From: an uncultured Bacteroidota bacterium
GTDB lineage: Bacteria > Bacteroidota > Bacteroidia > Flavobacteriales > Flavobacteriaceae
Length of the DNA: 64,000 nt
Reading direction: 5' to 3'
Assembly: GCA_937136025.1 (NCBI GenBank)
Contig: CAKZOC010000253.1
Coordinates: 1-64,000, forward strand
Shown here: piece after piece, positions 1 through 8,716 of the stretch
Numbering within the stretch: position 1 is the first letter of the stretch
How the letters are laid out: every line of letters begins with the position of its first letter
Notes under the pieces: generated by a model
The model's database searches: none
Seen by the model: only the letters and a program-made list of their open reading frames with translations
Told to the model about the DNA's origin: nothing
Made by a program: the position numbers and the translations under genes

Positions 1-2184
1 ATACCCCACCCCTTCAACCGTAGTTATACTTCCCGGGGCACTGAAATCATCATCAAATGTGTAGAAATAGCCATTTGAACTGAATTTCGCATCAAAGATA
101 TTGTTCACAAGCAGGGTCAGGGCCACATCCGAAAACCAGCCAAAGGGTTTCATACGGTACCGGAGATTGAAATCGGTCTGGGTGTAGGCCTCGAGTTTTG
201 ATTTTTCGGCCTCAATATTGCTCATATACTGTTCTCCAACAAACTTGGTGAGCAGGGCAAACTGCAAGTCTTCAGACAGGTTATACACCAATCGGCTCCC
301 CAGAACCACTTCCGGAGAAAAGGCGATCCGGGTGTTTCCCAAATTGGTCAGCTCCCCATCTCTCCTGAAAAAGAAATCGATATTGCGATTCGTACTCAGG
401 GCCAGGTTGGGTTGCCATTGAAATGCGCGACCGAGTGGCATGTCCACATCGATTTCCAGACCCAGCCTGTAACTATCTCCAATATTGGACCGGATAGGAG
501 CTCCAACATCGTTGAGCTCCCCGGTGAGTACCAGCTGATCCTTATAGCGCATGTAATACACGTTGGCGTTTATACTGGTGCCTTGCTTCAGGTACCGCCA
601 CCCCAATTCGAAGTCCTGCAGGCGTTCCGGTTTGGGATTCCCATTTTCATAGTCATTCCTGTTAGGCTCCCGGTTTGCCACGGCATAGGAAAGATAGAGG
701 TTTTGAGAAGGGTTAATCCGATACGTAATCCCGGATTTTGGGTTAAAAAACCGGAAGCGATCATCCACCAGTCCTGTTTGTTCCCCGTTTGCCTGGTAGC
801 GAACACCTCTGTACTGAAGATCGAGAAAGAATTGCCACTTGTCCCCTAAACGGTAATTGGCTTTGGCAAATATATTGAGATCGTCTTTTTGTGAATCGTC
901 CTCATAATACCGATCCCGGGGCTCGAGATTCCCGGCATACCTGGCCCAGATCACCTCTCCGAAATGATCCCCCCTGTAGGTATTCCACCCTCCTCCGAGG
1001 AGCAACTCCAGAGGCCCTTTTCTGTAGGTACCCGAAAAAACAGTCCCATAGAAATCATTGTCCAGCCAACGCCGGCGTGCATAATCCATAGTACTGATTT
1101 CCTCTCCGTCGACTACCGTATTTGCCAGACCGAGAAAACTCAATTGGGCATCCGGGGCAAATAGGATATTGCTGTAATACCACTCGTCTACGTATTCCTC
1201 AAAAAATCCACGCCCCCGGGTATAGTGGAGGGCGATATTGGTTTGAAAAGCCTCTGTCCATTCCTGGTTCCAGTGCAATTGGAAGTGGTCCTGTTTGTAG
1301 TCGTCCACCTGATTGTCGTAAAAGCCCTCGAAATTTCCATCCCGGTCAAACTGAATACCGGCGATATTATACCTGCGGTTGGTCTCCAGACTGTTGTCGA
1401 CCCCGATAGAACCCAGTACGTCGGGATCAAAACCATACCAGGACTGGTAGGTCACTTCGTGACCCCCAAACATAAGGGCCTTCACAAGGGTTTTTTCCTT
1501 TACAAAAGCACCCTGAAGAAAGTAGGAATCCAAATCCGAAGCGGCGCGGTCAATATACCCGTCAGAGGCAATTCGGGAGAGTCGGCCCGAGAATTCGAAT
1601 TGATCACCCAATAAACCTGTACTGAATTTCGCGGTGGCCCGGTGCGTATTAAAACTGCCTGCCGAAACCGTAAGCTCAGCGTAGGCCTCGGATGAGACCA
1701 CGTCCGTGAGAATATTCAGGCTGGCCCCAAAGGCTCCTGCCCCATTGGTAGAGGTTCCCACACCTCGTTGAAGTTGCAGACTTTCCGTAGAAGAGGCGAA
1801 GTCGGGCATATTGACCCAGAAAGTCCCCTGTGATTCCGCATCGTTATAGGGAATTCCGTTTATAGTGACATTTACCCGGGTGGCATCACTACCCCGCACC
1901 CGTATTCCGGTGTATCCAATCCCGGCACCTGCATCTGAGGTAGTGACTACGGAAGGAAGGTAGTTCATTAGGATCGGAATGTCCTGTCCAAGATTGCGTT
2001 TTGCAATGCGGTCTTTATTCAGGTTGGAAAAGGTGACCGGGGCCTCACGGGTTACCCGAACAGCAGAGACGAGAACCTCATCCAGTGCAATTTGTTCCGC
2101 TTCGGTGGTATCAATCGGTGTTTGCTGGGCTAGTGTTGACAAAGGGATCGATAAAAACAATCCCCATAAAACCATCTTTTTCAT
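1..2184 (-). CDS. TonB-dependent outer membrane receptor, putative thiamine/precursor uptake (C-terminus runs off the window edge)
   Basis: Manual minus-strand translation from ATG at 2184: MKKMVLWGLFLSIPLSTLAQQTPIDTTEAEQIALDEVLVSAVRVTREAPVTFSNLNKDRI... then plug motif YTGIRVRGSDATRVNVTINGIPYND. Missing from the ORF track because it is open at the edge. Preceded by a TPP riboswitch. Confidence 0.9.
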   Translation of the reverse strand, partial: MKKMVLWGLFLSIPLSTLAQQTPIDTTEAEQIALDEVLVSAVRVTREAPVTFSNLNKDRIAKRNLGQDIPILMNYLPSVVTTSDAGAGIGYTGIRVRGSDATRVNVTINGIPYNDAESQGTFWVNMPDFASSTESLQLQRGVGTSTNGAGAFGASLNILTDVVSSEAYAELTVSAGSFNTHRATAKFSTGLLGDQFEFSGRLSRIASDGYIDRAASDLDSYFLQGAFVKEKTLVKALMFGGHEVTYQSWYGFDPDVLGSIGVDNSLETNRRYNIAGIQFDRDGNFEGFYDNQVDDYKQDHFQLHWNQEWTEAFQTNIALHYTRGRGFFEEYVDEWYYSNILFAPDAQLSFLGLANTVVDGEEISTMDYARRRWLDNDFYGTVFSGTYRKGPLELLLGGGWNTYRGDHFGEVIWARYAGNLEPRDRYYEDDSQKDDLNIFAKANYRLGDKWQFFLDLQYRGVRYQANGEQTGLVDDRFRFFNPKSGITYRINPSQNLYLSYAVANREPNRNDYENGNPKPERLQDFELGWRYLKQGTSINANVYYMRYKDQLVLTGELNDVGAPIRSNIGDSYRLGLEIDVDMPLGRAFQWQPNLALSTNRNIDFFFRRDGELTNLGNTRIAFSPEVVLGSRLVYNLSEDLQFALLTKFVGEQYMSNIEAEKSKLEAYTQTDFNLRYRMKPFGWFSDVALTLLVNNIFDAKFSSNGYFYTFDDDFSAPGSITTVEGVGY

Positions 2185-2302
2185 TCGTATGCCGTTTACG
2201 AATAAAAGGGGCCATTATCCTGTGATGACTTGTTGTTCGTGGCAAAATGCCCACCCGGACGGAAAGAAGATAGTCTTCTAAATAGAGGACATACTCTCTC
2301 AG

Positions 2303-2398
2303 TGTTCCCTTGGCAGCATTACCTGCCCAGGTTCATCGGGTATACTCTCAGCCCGGTTTTTTGCGATTTACGCTCCTGAAAAACCAAAGCACCCCTTA
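2303..2398 (-). promoter_or_regulatory. TPP (thi-box) riboswitch aptamer
   Basis: Minus strand reads TAAGGGGTGCTTTGGTTTTTCAGGAGCGTAAATCGCAAAAAACCGGGCTGAGAGTATACCCGATGAACCTGGGCAGGTAATGCTGCCAAGGGAA. It contains the conserved GGGGTGC, GCTGAGA, ACCCGATGAACCTG and TAATGC..AAGGGAA blocks in order. Confidence 0.95.
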
Positions 2399-2408
2399 TG
2401 AGATGCCG

Positions 2409-2416
2409 CAAAGATA
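2409..2416 (-). promoter_or_regulatory. Bacteroidota -7 promoter element (TATCTTTG) upstream of the TPP riboswitch
   Basis: Minus strand TATCTTTG matches TAnnTTTG and lies about 10 nt before the aptamer 5' end. No clear TTG -33 was identified. Confidence 0.6.
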
Positions 2417-2470
2417 CGTACATCTTACTGATGATAAAAATGATTATTCCCCTCCGGGCTTTCCCACAAG

Positions 2471-4009
2471 TCAGGGTTGGTGGGCCGCCTTGAGCAGGTC
2501 ATTTACCGTTTTAACCGGGTTGAAAGTACTCCCCGGAACCTCTACAAAAACCGTATTCCAATACGCCATGCCCCCATTCCAGAGACCGGGAAGCTCTAAA
2601 GCCTTTAATTCCCTGCCTTCAAAGGTTTTTGAAGCGATAAAGCCCTGTTTGGAATTCACATATTGCAGCAAGTCTAATTTCTTACCAAAAGCATCGCGAA
2701 CCCCGCAGACTAAATCTACCGGATTAAAGTGCGTCGCCTTTTCAAAAATCAGGAGTTGGGCTTCGTCTTCCAAATCCACCTGAGCCGACTCGACGATTTG
2801 CAGGGATTCATTTCCCATGGCATCTGTAATCCAGAACGGACCTCCCCCGGGGTCTCCTTCGTTTCGGACCATTCCGCAAACCCGTATAGGGCGAGACAGC
2901 TTATCGATGAGTACGGCCATCTGTTCTTCGAGGCTGTAGCCGGGAAAGGCATCGGGAAAACGCACATTCAATCCTGTCTCCAGAAAGGCGTGGACGCGTT
3001 TTAACAAATCGTGGTCTACTGTTCCATCGACCAGCATCCTGTGAAAACTGAACGCCTTGGACTGGACTTTGAGCAGATACCCGGCCAGCACCTCCTTCCA
3101 GGCCACAATTTCTTCTAAAGACCGGTCCGGAACTACATTGTCAATATTTTTAATAAACAGCAGATCTGCCTCCTGTTCGTTGAGGTTTTCCAAAAGGGCG
3201 CCATGTCCGCCGGGCCGGAAAAGCAATTGTCCGTTTTCCTCGCGGAACGGCTCATTCTCCGGAGTAACTGCCAGGGTATCTGTGGACTCCTTTTGATAGG
3301 AATAGGTGATTTCAAAATCACAACCGGCAGCAGCGGCTATCCTGCCCGCAAATGATTTCTCTTCCGCCTGGAACAAGTCCCAGTGTTGAGGGGAAATAGT
3401 AAAATGAAGACGAGAAACAGAGCCCGATCGCCCATAGGCAGCCCCTTCCTTTAAATGTTCTACAAAAGGAGTCGCCGTTCGATTTCCGTACCGGTGAAAG
3501 GGCAAAAGGCCTTTGGGATAGAACCCGTAATTCTTTCCTCTTTCGGTGAGCATTTCAGAGACGAAAGCATATAACATCTCTCCCTGAGTTTGAGGTGTTG
3601 CCGACAGAGATCCGGAGATTTCATCGTAAAACGGAAACCGTTGCAGGCCTTCATAAAAGGTTTTAATCCCCTTGTACTGCGGAAGGTTTACATATTCGTC
3701 AAGCCGTGTCACCTTGGGATTAAACCCTTGTAAAAACCCGAATAAATCTTTAAACATTCGGGAAGCCGCCCCGGAAGCCGGGATAAATTTAAGAGCTCTG
3801 AGATTGCGACTGTGCTCCTGATAATGTTTGCGGAGCTGCTCTTGTTGCTCAGAGGAAAGGCGGATAATCCCATCCCCAACAACTGCCGCTTTGACCAGCG
3901 CAACATAAGGTATTCCCTCCTGAAAGGTTTGAATTTGCTGCGTGGCTTTTTCGGGACTAATCCCTTTTTTAGACAGGAGAAGTTTGTCTTCCTCTGAAAA
4001 TGGATTCAT
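2471..4009 (-). CDS. DUF4301 family protein
   Basis: 512 aa ORF, MNPFSEEDKLLLSKKGISPEKATQQIQTFQEGIPYVALVKAAVVGDGI...; start overlaps the upstream kinase stop (ATGA type). Confidence 0.8.
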   Translation of the reverse strand: MNPFSEEDKLLLSKKGISPEKATQQIQTFQEGIPYVALVKAAVVGDGIIRLSSEQQEQLRKHYQEHSRNLRALKFIPASGAASRMFKDLFGFLQGFNPKVTRLDEYVNLPQYKGIKTFYEGLQRFPFYDEISGSLSATPQTQGEMLYAFVSEMLTERGKNYGFYPKGLLPFHRYGNRTATPFVEHLKEGAAYGRSGSVSRLHFTISPQHWDLFQAEEKSFAGRIAAAAGCDFEITYSYQKESTDTLAVTPENEPFREENGQLLFRPGGHGALLENLNEQEADLLFIKNIDNVVPDRSLEEIVAWKEVLAGYLLKVQSKAFSFHRMLVDGTVDHDLLKRVHAFLETGLNVRFPDAFPGYSLEEQMAVLIDKLSRPIRVCGMVRNEGDPGGGPFWITDAMGNESLQIVESAQVDLEDEAQLLIFEKATHFNPVDLVCGVRDAFGKKLDLLQYVNSKQGFIASKTFEGRELKALELPGLWNGGMAYWNTVFVEVPGSTFNPVKTVNDLLKAAHQP

Positions 4010-4569
4010 GGAATCAAGAGTTTATCGATGTGGTAAATGGCTTCCTTAAGCCGTTTTTCAGGGGATCCGCTCAATATAATAAAACTGCGGTTATAAAGCT
4101 CCAGAGCGGATCTGAATCGTGCAAACATTTCTTCCCGCTCTTCAGGTTTATCGCGAAGATCATCCGGAACCCAGGGCACGTCAATACCGGTTAGTAAATA
4201 CAGATCGTAGGTGTTCTGTAAGGCATATTTTTCAATATCCGGATCGCAGTAACCGTCGTAATACGCCTCAGAGTAGACTTTAGTGACCAAAAGGTCCGTA
4301 TCGCAAATCAACAAACGGTTGGCCGAGCGGGTCAAGGTATTTTCCCGGGCGATCTGGCCTGCACCAATTGGAGGAAGATCTTCTGGTTGGCATGTCTCGC
4401 GGGTGCGATCCCATTTTTCCTGTAGGTACTCCCGGGCGTATTCCGGAACCCACTCGGTTTGGTAATAGGAGGCCAGGGCTATGGCCAGGGTTGTTTTCCC
4501 TGTAGATTCAGGTCCAAAAACCACCACTTTCAGGATGTCCGAAGGCTCTTGTCTAAACGTTTTTTCCAT
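4006..4569 (-). CDS. NadR-like P-loop ATPase/kinase
   Basis: Walker A FGPESTGKTT, VPEYAREY, ICDTD; NadR ribosylnicotinamide-kinase-like fold. Start reassigned from 4719 to ATG at 4569 (MEKTFRQEPSD). Confidence 0.8.
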   Translation of the reverse strand: MEKTFRQEPSDILKVVVFGPESTGKTTLAIALASYYQTEWVPEYAREYLQEKWDRTRETCQPEDLPPIGAGQIARENTLTRSANRLLICDTDLLVTKVYSEAYYDGYCDPDIEKYALQNTYDLYLLTGIDVPWVPDDLRDKPEEREEMFARFRSALELYNRSFIILSGSPEKRLKEAIYHIDKLLIP

Positions 4570-5168
4570 TCCCGATATCCTTGGATTGCCAAGATAGTAA
4601 ATATCAGATACTGCAGGGACAGCATTCCCCAGCCCCGGTACGCATAAAGGGGTATGGTGATGAGATCTGCCAAAATCCAGAGGGTCCAGTTTTCCAATTT
4701 TTTGGTTGCCATATACCACATGGCGGTAAAGAATATTCCTGAGGTAAGTATATCCACATAATTGGAGGGTCCCATCGGGACATCAAAGACCTTGTAAATG
4801 ATATAATTTAATCCTGAGGCGGCCACAAACAGTAGAAATCCGATAGCCTTTTCGGTATTGTTGGTTCTGGAAATATGCACTACCGAAGCGCCTTCTTTCT
4901 GCCGGGCCCAGTTCCACCATCCATAAATACTCATAAGCGAGTAATACAGATTGATCATCATATCTCCGAGAAGCCTGTCCTTAAAGAAAAGATACATAGT
5001 GATCACCGTTGCGATCAACCCGGTGGGGTACACCAGGATACTTTCGCGTTTGGCCAGGACCACGCTGGCAATCCCAAATACAAAAGCGAACACTTCAAGC
5101 AGGATAAAAAATACGGAACGATCCCGATACGGATCCAGGAAAAAATCAAAAATGGGGCTCATAGGCAC
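4530..5168 (-). CDS. PnuC-family transporter (PnuT-like candidate)
   Basis: 212 aa multi-helix protein with YGWWNWARQK and WxxAD..IPLYAYRG segments typical of PnuC family; genomic context suggests thiamine rather than nicotinamide riboside. Confidence 0.8.
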   Translation of the reverse strand: MPMSPIFDFFLDPYRDRSVFFILLEVFAFVFGIASVVLAKRESILVYPTGLIATVITMYLFFKDRLLGDMMINLYYSLMSIYGWWNWARQKEGASVVHISRTNNTEKAIGFLLFVAASGLNYIIYKVFDVPMGPSNYVDILTSGIFFTAMWYMATKKLENWTLWILADLITIPLYAYRGWGMLSLQYLIFTILAIQGYREWKKRLDKSLRTS

Positions 5169-5406
5169 TTCGGTCTGTTTTGACCATTTTCAGGTAAAAA
5201 ACCCCCTGTTCAACTCCCTCAAGACTGGTGTAAATTTCCTTATTCAGCACTTCCATGACCCGCGCGTAATCGCCATAGATTTGTGTACTCATCGGATTTT
5301 CAAGCACGGTAAGGCCGGAATCCCTCAGCGCCTTTATAAAACGGATAATCTGGGGTTCATATCCGTCCTGCAGTGGGCTGAAGGTTAATTCGACTGAAAT
5401 TTCCAT
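5146..5406 (-). CDS. MTH1187/YkoF-like thiamine-binding family small protein
   Basis: 86 aa, MEISVELTFSPLQDGYEPQIIRFIKALRDSGLTVLENPMSTQIYGDYARVMEVLNKEIY; resembles the MTH1187/YkoF superfamily pattern. Confidence 0.7.
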   Translation of the reverse strand: MEISVELTFSPLQDGYEPQIIRFIKALRDSGLTVLENPMSTQIYGDYARVMEVLNKEIYTSLEGVEQGVFYLKMVKTDRSAYEPHF

Positions 5407-5486
5407 GGGCTTTCTTTAAAAGTCAAAGGTAGGAGGTCTGATCGGAATCCGCTCAACCGAGGACTGAAGATCGGTCAAAACCCCAT

Positions 5487-6119
5487 TCAAACACTAAGCG
5501 CATAGGCAAGGGTAAAGCCTTCAAACTCCATAAAATAGACCTCAAATTTCCCGGAAATTCCCTTTATGAGCACTCCGGCACGTGTCTGCCCCTGATCCAT
5601 ATCAAATTCTGAAACCCGAATATGGTTTAAAAAACTCAGTCCGTGTATTCCCATTATTTTATAAATAGATTCCTTGGCGCCCCATACCATGGTCAGTTTA
5701 CGTATCAGGGCCTGATCATTGGCAAGGGTTCTGTATTCCTTTACCGGGGTAAACCGATGGGCAATCCGCAGTATTTTGTCCCGTTGCTTTTCAATATCAA
5801 TACCCACCTCCTGTTTTTTTGACAGAATAATCCCGGTAAACTCAAAGGAATGGGTGATGGAAATATGGGTGCCGTCCTTTAAATGGGGCTTCCCAGCCTC
5901 GTCGTAAAACAGATCTGCATCCGTATACCCTGCCTGGGCAAGCAGGTGACGGATACTGAGAAATCCTCTCCGGTGCAGTTCAGACTTCATCCCCTCGAGT
6001 CGGTCCTGGCAATGGGGGGTAAGGACGATATCCCTGGCGAGCCACGATTCGGATTCCTCGATCTTCCAGAGGTAGATCTGAAAAGTCCCGCTATTTTTAA
6101 CAGTCTTGTAGAGTGGCAT
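5487..6119 (-). CDS. 4'-phosphopantetheinyl transferase superfamily protein
   Basis: VGIDIEKQRDKILRIAHRF and WGAKESIYKI motifs of Sfp/AcpT-type PPTases. Confidence 0.85.
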   Translation of the reverse strand: MPLYKTVKNSGTFQIYLWKIEESESWLARDIVLTPHCQDRLEGMKSELHRRGFLSIRHLLAQAGYTDADLFYDEAGKPHLKDGTHISITHSFEFTGIILSKKQEVGIDIEKQRDKILRIAHRFTPVKEYRTLANDQALIRKLTMVWGAKESIYKIMGIHGLSFLNHIRVSEFDMDQGQTRAGVLIKGISGKFEVYFMEFEGFTLAYALSV

Positions 6120-6146
6120 TGTTTTGTAATCTTATCCGTATCTTTG
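6119..6146 (+). promoter_or_regulatory. Bacteroidota-type promoter upstream of ahcY
   Basis: TTG (6119-6121), 17 nt spacer, TATCTTTG (6139-6146); fits TTG-N17-23-TAnnTTTG. Confidence 0.65.
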
Positions 6147-6237
6147 AACTCGTTTTTCAGGAGTGCCTTACGGCCTTCTGCATGGGATGAAGTCCTCAGG
6201 ATCAGTCCGCATTAAATATTAAAAAATAAATTGAACT

Positions 6238-7554
6238 ATGAATACTAAAACAGTCGAATACGTACCCTACAAAGTTAAGGATCTTTCCCTGGCAGCATGG
6301 GGGCGTAAGGAAATTGAACTCGCGGAAGCTGAAATGCCAGGTCTCATGGCGCTGAGAGATGAATACGGAGAAGCCCAGCCCCTGAAGGGAGCCCGGATTG
6401 CAGGGTGTCTTCACATGACCATACAGACCGCTGTACTGATTGAAACCCTTGTGGCCCTGGGAGCAGAGGTCACCTGGAGTTCTTGTAATATTTTCTCCAC
6501 ACAGGACCACGCGGCTGCAGCCATTGCAGCGGTGGGAATACCGGTGTACGCGTGGAAGGGGATGACCGAGGAGGAATTCGACTGGTGTATAGAACAAACA
6601 CTGTTTTTCGGGGAAGACCGGAAGCCCTTGAATATGATCCTCGACGACGGGGGCGACCTGACCAATATGGTACTCGATCGCTTTCCGGAACTCGCTGCGG
6701 AAATCAAAGGTATCTCAGAAGAAACAACAACCGGGGTGTTGCGACTCTACGAGCGGGTCAAAAAAGGCACCCTGCCTGTGCCGGCCATCAATGTCAATGA
6801 CTCGGTGACCAAATCTAAATTTGACAATAAATACGGCTGCCGTGAAAGCGCCGTGGATGCCATTCGCCGTGCGACAGATACCATGTTAGCCGGGAAAAGG
6901 GTTGTCGTTGCCGGATACGGAGATGTTGGTAAGGGTACAGCAGCCAGCTTCAGAGGGGCCGGGGCGATTGTTACGGTTACCGAAATTGACCCCATATGTG
7001 CCCTGCAGGCCTGTATGGATGGATATGAAGTGCGGAAACTCGAATCTGTTGTGGGTACTGCCGATGTGATTATTACCGCCACAGGGAATAAGGACATTAT
7101 CCGGGAGGAACATTTTCGCGCCATGAAGGATAAGGCGATTGTCTGCAACATCGGTCATTTTGACAATGAAATCGATATGGCCTGGCTCAATGGTACCTTT
7201 GGACAAACCCGGGATGAAATCAAGCCGCAGGTAGACAAATATACTTTAGACGGAAAAGACATAATCGTTCTTGCCGAAGGGCGTCTGGTCAATCTGGGGT
7301 GTGCTACCGGCCACCCTAGTTTTGTGATGAGCAACAGCTTTACCAATCAGACCCTTGCCCAGATAGAGCTATGGAAGCGTGGCGAAGACTATGAGCGAAA
7401 GGTATATACGCTGCCCAAGCATTTGGACGAAAAAGTAGCCGAACTTCACCTGGAACGCCTCGGGGCGGAATTGACCCGACTCAGTGATGATCAGGCGAGC
7501 TATATCGGGGTAGATCCACAAGGTCCTTATAAACCGGAATACTACCGCTACTAA
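6238..7554 (+). CDS. ahcY: Adenosylhomocysteinase
   Basis: 438 aa; [40 protein letters not shown]-binding motif, C-terminal PDQ-type [15 protein letters not shown]. Confidence 0.97.
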   Translation: MNTKTVEYVPYKVKDLSLAAWGRKEIELAEAEMPGLMALRDEYGEAQPLKGARIAGCLHMTIQTAVLIETLVALGAEVTWSSCNIFSTQDHAAAAIAAVGIPVYAWKGMTEEEFDWCIEQTLFFGEDRKPLNMILDDGGDLTNMVLDRFPELAAEIKGISEETTTGVLRLYERVKKGTLPVPAINVNDSVTKSKFDNKYGCRESAVDAIRRATDTMLAGKRVVVAGYGDVGKGTAASFRGAGAIVTVTEIDPICALQACMDGYEVRKLESVVGTADVIITATGNKDIIREEHFRAMKDKAIVCNIGHFDNEIDMAWLNGTFGQTRDEIKPQVDKYTLDGKDIIVLAEGRLVNLGCATGHPSFVMSNSFTNQTLAQIELWKRGEDYERKVYTLPKHLDEKVAELHLERLGAELTRLSDDQASYIGVDPQGPYKPEYYRY

Positions 7555-7577
7555 ATAACAATACCCTGTCACCATAG

Positions 7578-7611
7578 AAAATCCCCGGGAAAACCCCCGG
7601 GGATTTTTTTA
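7578..7611 (+). terminator. Intrinsic terminator after ahcY
   Basis: AATCCCCGGGAAAACCCCCGGGGATTTTTTT GC-rich hairpin with T-run. Confidence 0.9.
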
Positions 7612-7667
7612 TGCCAGAGGTGACAGACGCAACCGCCTGGATAGATTCCACCCCATTATAACCCCAT

Positions 7668-7702
7668 AAAAAAACCCGCTTCACGGCATGTGAAACGGGT
7701 TC
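7668..7702 (-). terminator. Intrinsic terminator after rpmA
   Basis: Minus strand GAACCCGTTTCACATGCCGTGAAGCGGGTTTTTTTATG hairpin plus T-run. Confidence 0.85.
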
Positions 7703-7726
7703 TCGATTTTAAGAATATCTGTAACC

Positions 7727-7990
7727 TTAAGCCTCAGCCATCGGCTCGATAGAGACAAAAGATTTTCCGCCTGCCTTCTTGCTAAAGCGGACAATGCCGT
7801 CAACTTTGGCATGTAGCGTGTGATCTTTTGCTACATAGACATTATCACCTGCATTGTGTTTCGTACCTCTTTGACGTACGATAATGTTTCCGGCAATAGC
7901 GGTCTGACCTCCGAAGATTTTAACCCCGAGGCGTTTCGATTCGGACTCCCGTCCGTTTTTGGAACTACCTACACCTTTCTTATGTGCCAT
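7727..7990 (-). CDS. rpmA: 50S ribosomal protein L27
   Basis: [29 protein letters not shown]...[18 protein letters not shown]. Confidence 0.97.
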   Translation of the reverse strand: MAHKKGVGSSKNGRESESKRLGVKIFGGQTAIAGNIIVRQRGTKHNAGDNVYVAKDHTLHAKVDGIVRFSKKAGGKSFVSIEPMAEA

Positions 7991-8029
7991 GATCTATTCT
8001 ATTTTCGGGAAAACATTCCCGGTTACCAT

Positions 8030-8608
8030 TTACTTACCTGTCAACGCTTTCAGCAGTTCAGCCTTCTTCATGGAAGAATACCCGCTGATGCCTTTTTCTT
8101 TGGCCAGAGCTTTGAGATCTGCAACGGTTTTCCCGCTGATATCTTCCACTGCTTCTGTAGCAGCCTTTACTGCTTTTGCTTTCTGAGGAGCTTCCTTTTT
8201 CGGAGCTTCCGCCGGAGCAACAGCTTCCTTTTTGGCCGCAGCCTTCTCAGCAGCTTTTACCGGAGCTTCTTTGGACGCCGTTTCAGTCTTAGCTCCCGAA
8301 GCCTTGATTCCTTCAATCAATAATTCGGTGAGGTACTGCCGGTGCCCGTTTTTAACCCGGTATCCTTTTCTTCTCTTTTTCTTGAAGACAATAACCTTGT
8401 CTCCCTTAAGGTGCTTTACAATTTTTGCCTCTACGGCAGCACCTTTTATAGCCGGGGCGCCTACGGTTACCGATGCATCATTGCCAATCAGAAGAACGTT
8501 GTTGAAGGTCACTTTGTTTCCTTCTTCTTCTTTCAGGCGATGCACGAAAACCTTCTGGTCTTTTGCAACTTTAAATTGCTGCCCTGCTATCTCTACAATT
8601 GCGTACAT
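8030..8608 (-). CDS. rplU: 50S ribosomal protein L21 with C-terminal Ala/Lys linker and Rho_N/SAP-like tail
   Basis: MYAIVEIAGQQFKVAKDQKVFVHRL...GYRVKNGHRQYLTELLIEGI core, then about 90 aa extension ending TVADLKALAKEKGISGYSSMKKAELLKALTGK. Confidence 0.95.
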   Translation of the reverse strand: MYAIVEIAGQQFKVAKDQKVFVHRLKEEEGNKVTFNNVLLIGNDASVTVGAPAIKGAAVEAKIVKHLKGDKVIVFKKKRRKGYRVKNGHRQYLTELLIEGIKASGAKTETASKEAPVKAAEKAAAKKEAVAPAEAPKKEAPQKAKAVKAATEAVEDISGKTVADLKALAKEKGISGYSSMKKAELLKALTGK

Positions 8609-8680
8609 AGCGTTGTTTTAAAAAAATGAACTTTTAAGCCTTGCCCCTCCAACGATCTGAAGTTTTGGCTAAGGCGGGTG

Positions 8681-8688
8681 CAAATATA
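8681..8688 (-). promoter_or_regulatory. -7 element (TATATTTG) upstream of rplU-rpmA
   Basis: Minus strand TATATTTG matches TAnnTTTG about 75 nt before the rplU start. Confidence 0.55.
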
Positions 8689-8716
8689 GGAGTTAATCCG
8701 GAAATAGAAAGGGTAT

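Noticed and set aside
412-849. 145-aa plus-strand ORF at the left edge
   Set aside because: Antisense to the TonB receptor coding sequence that runs off the left edge.
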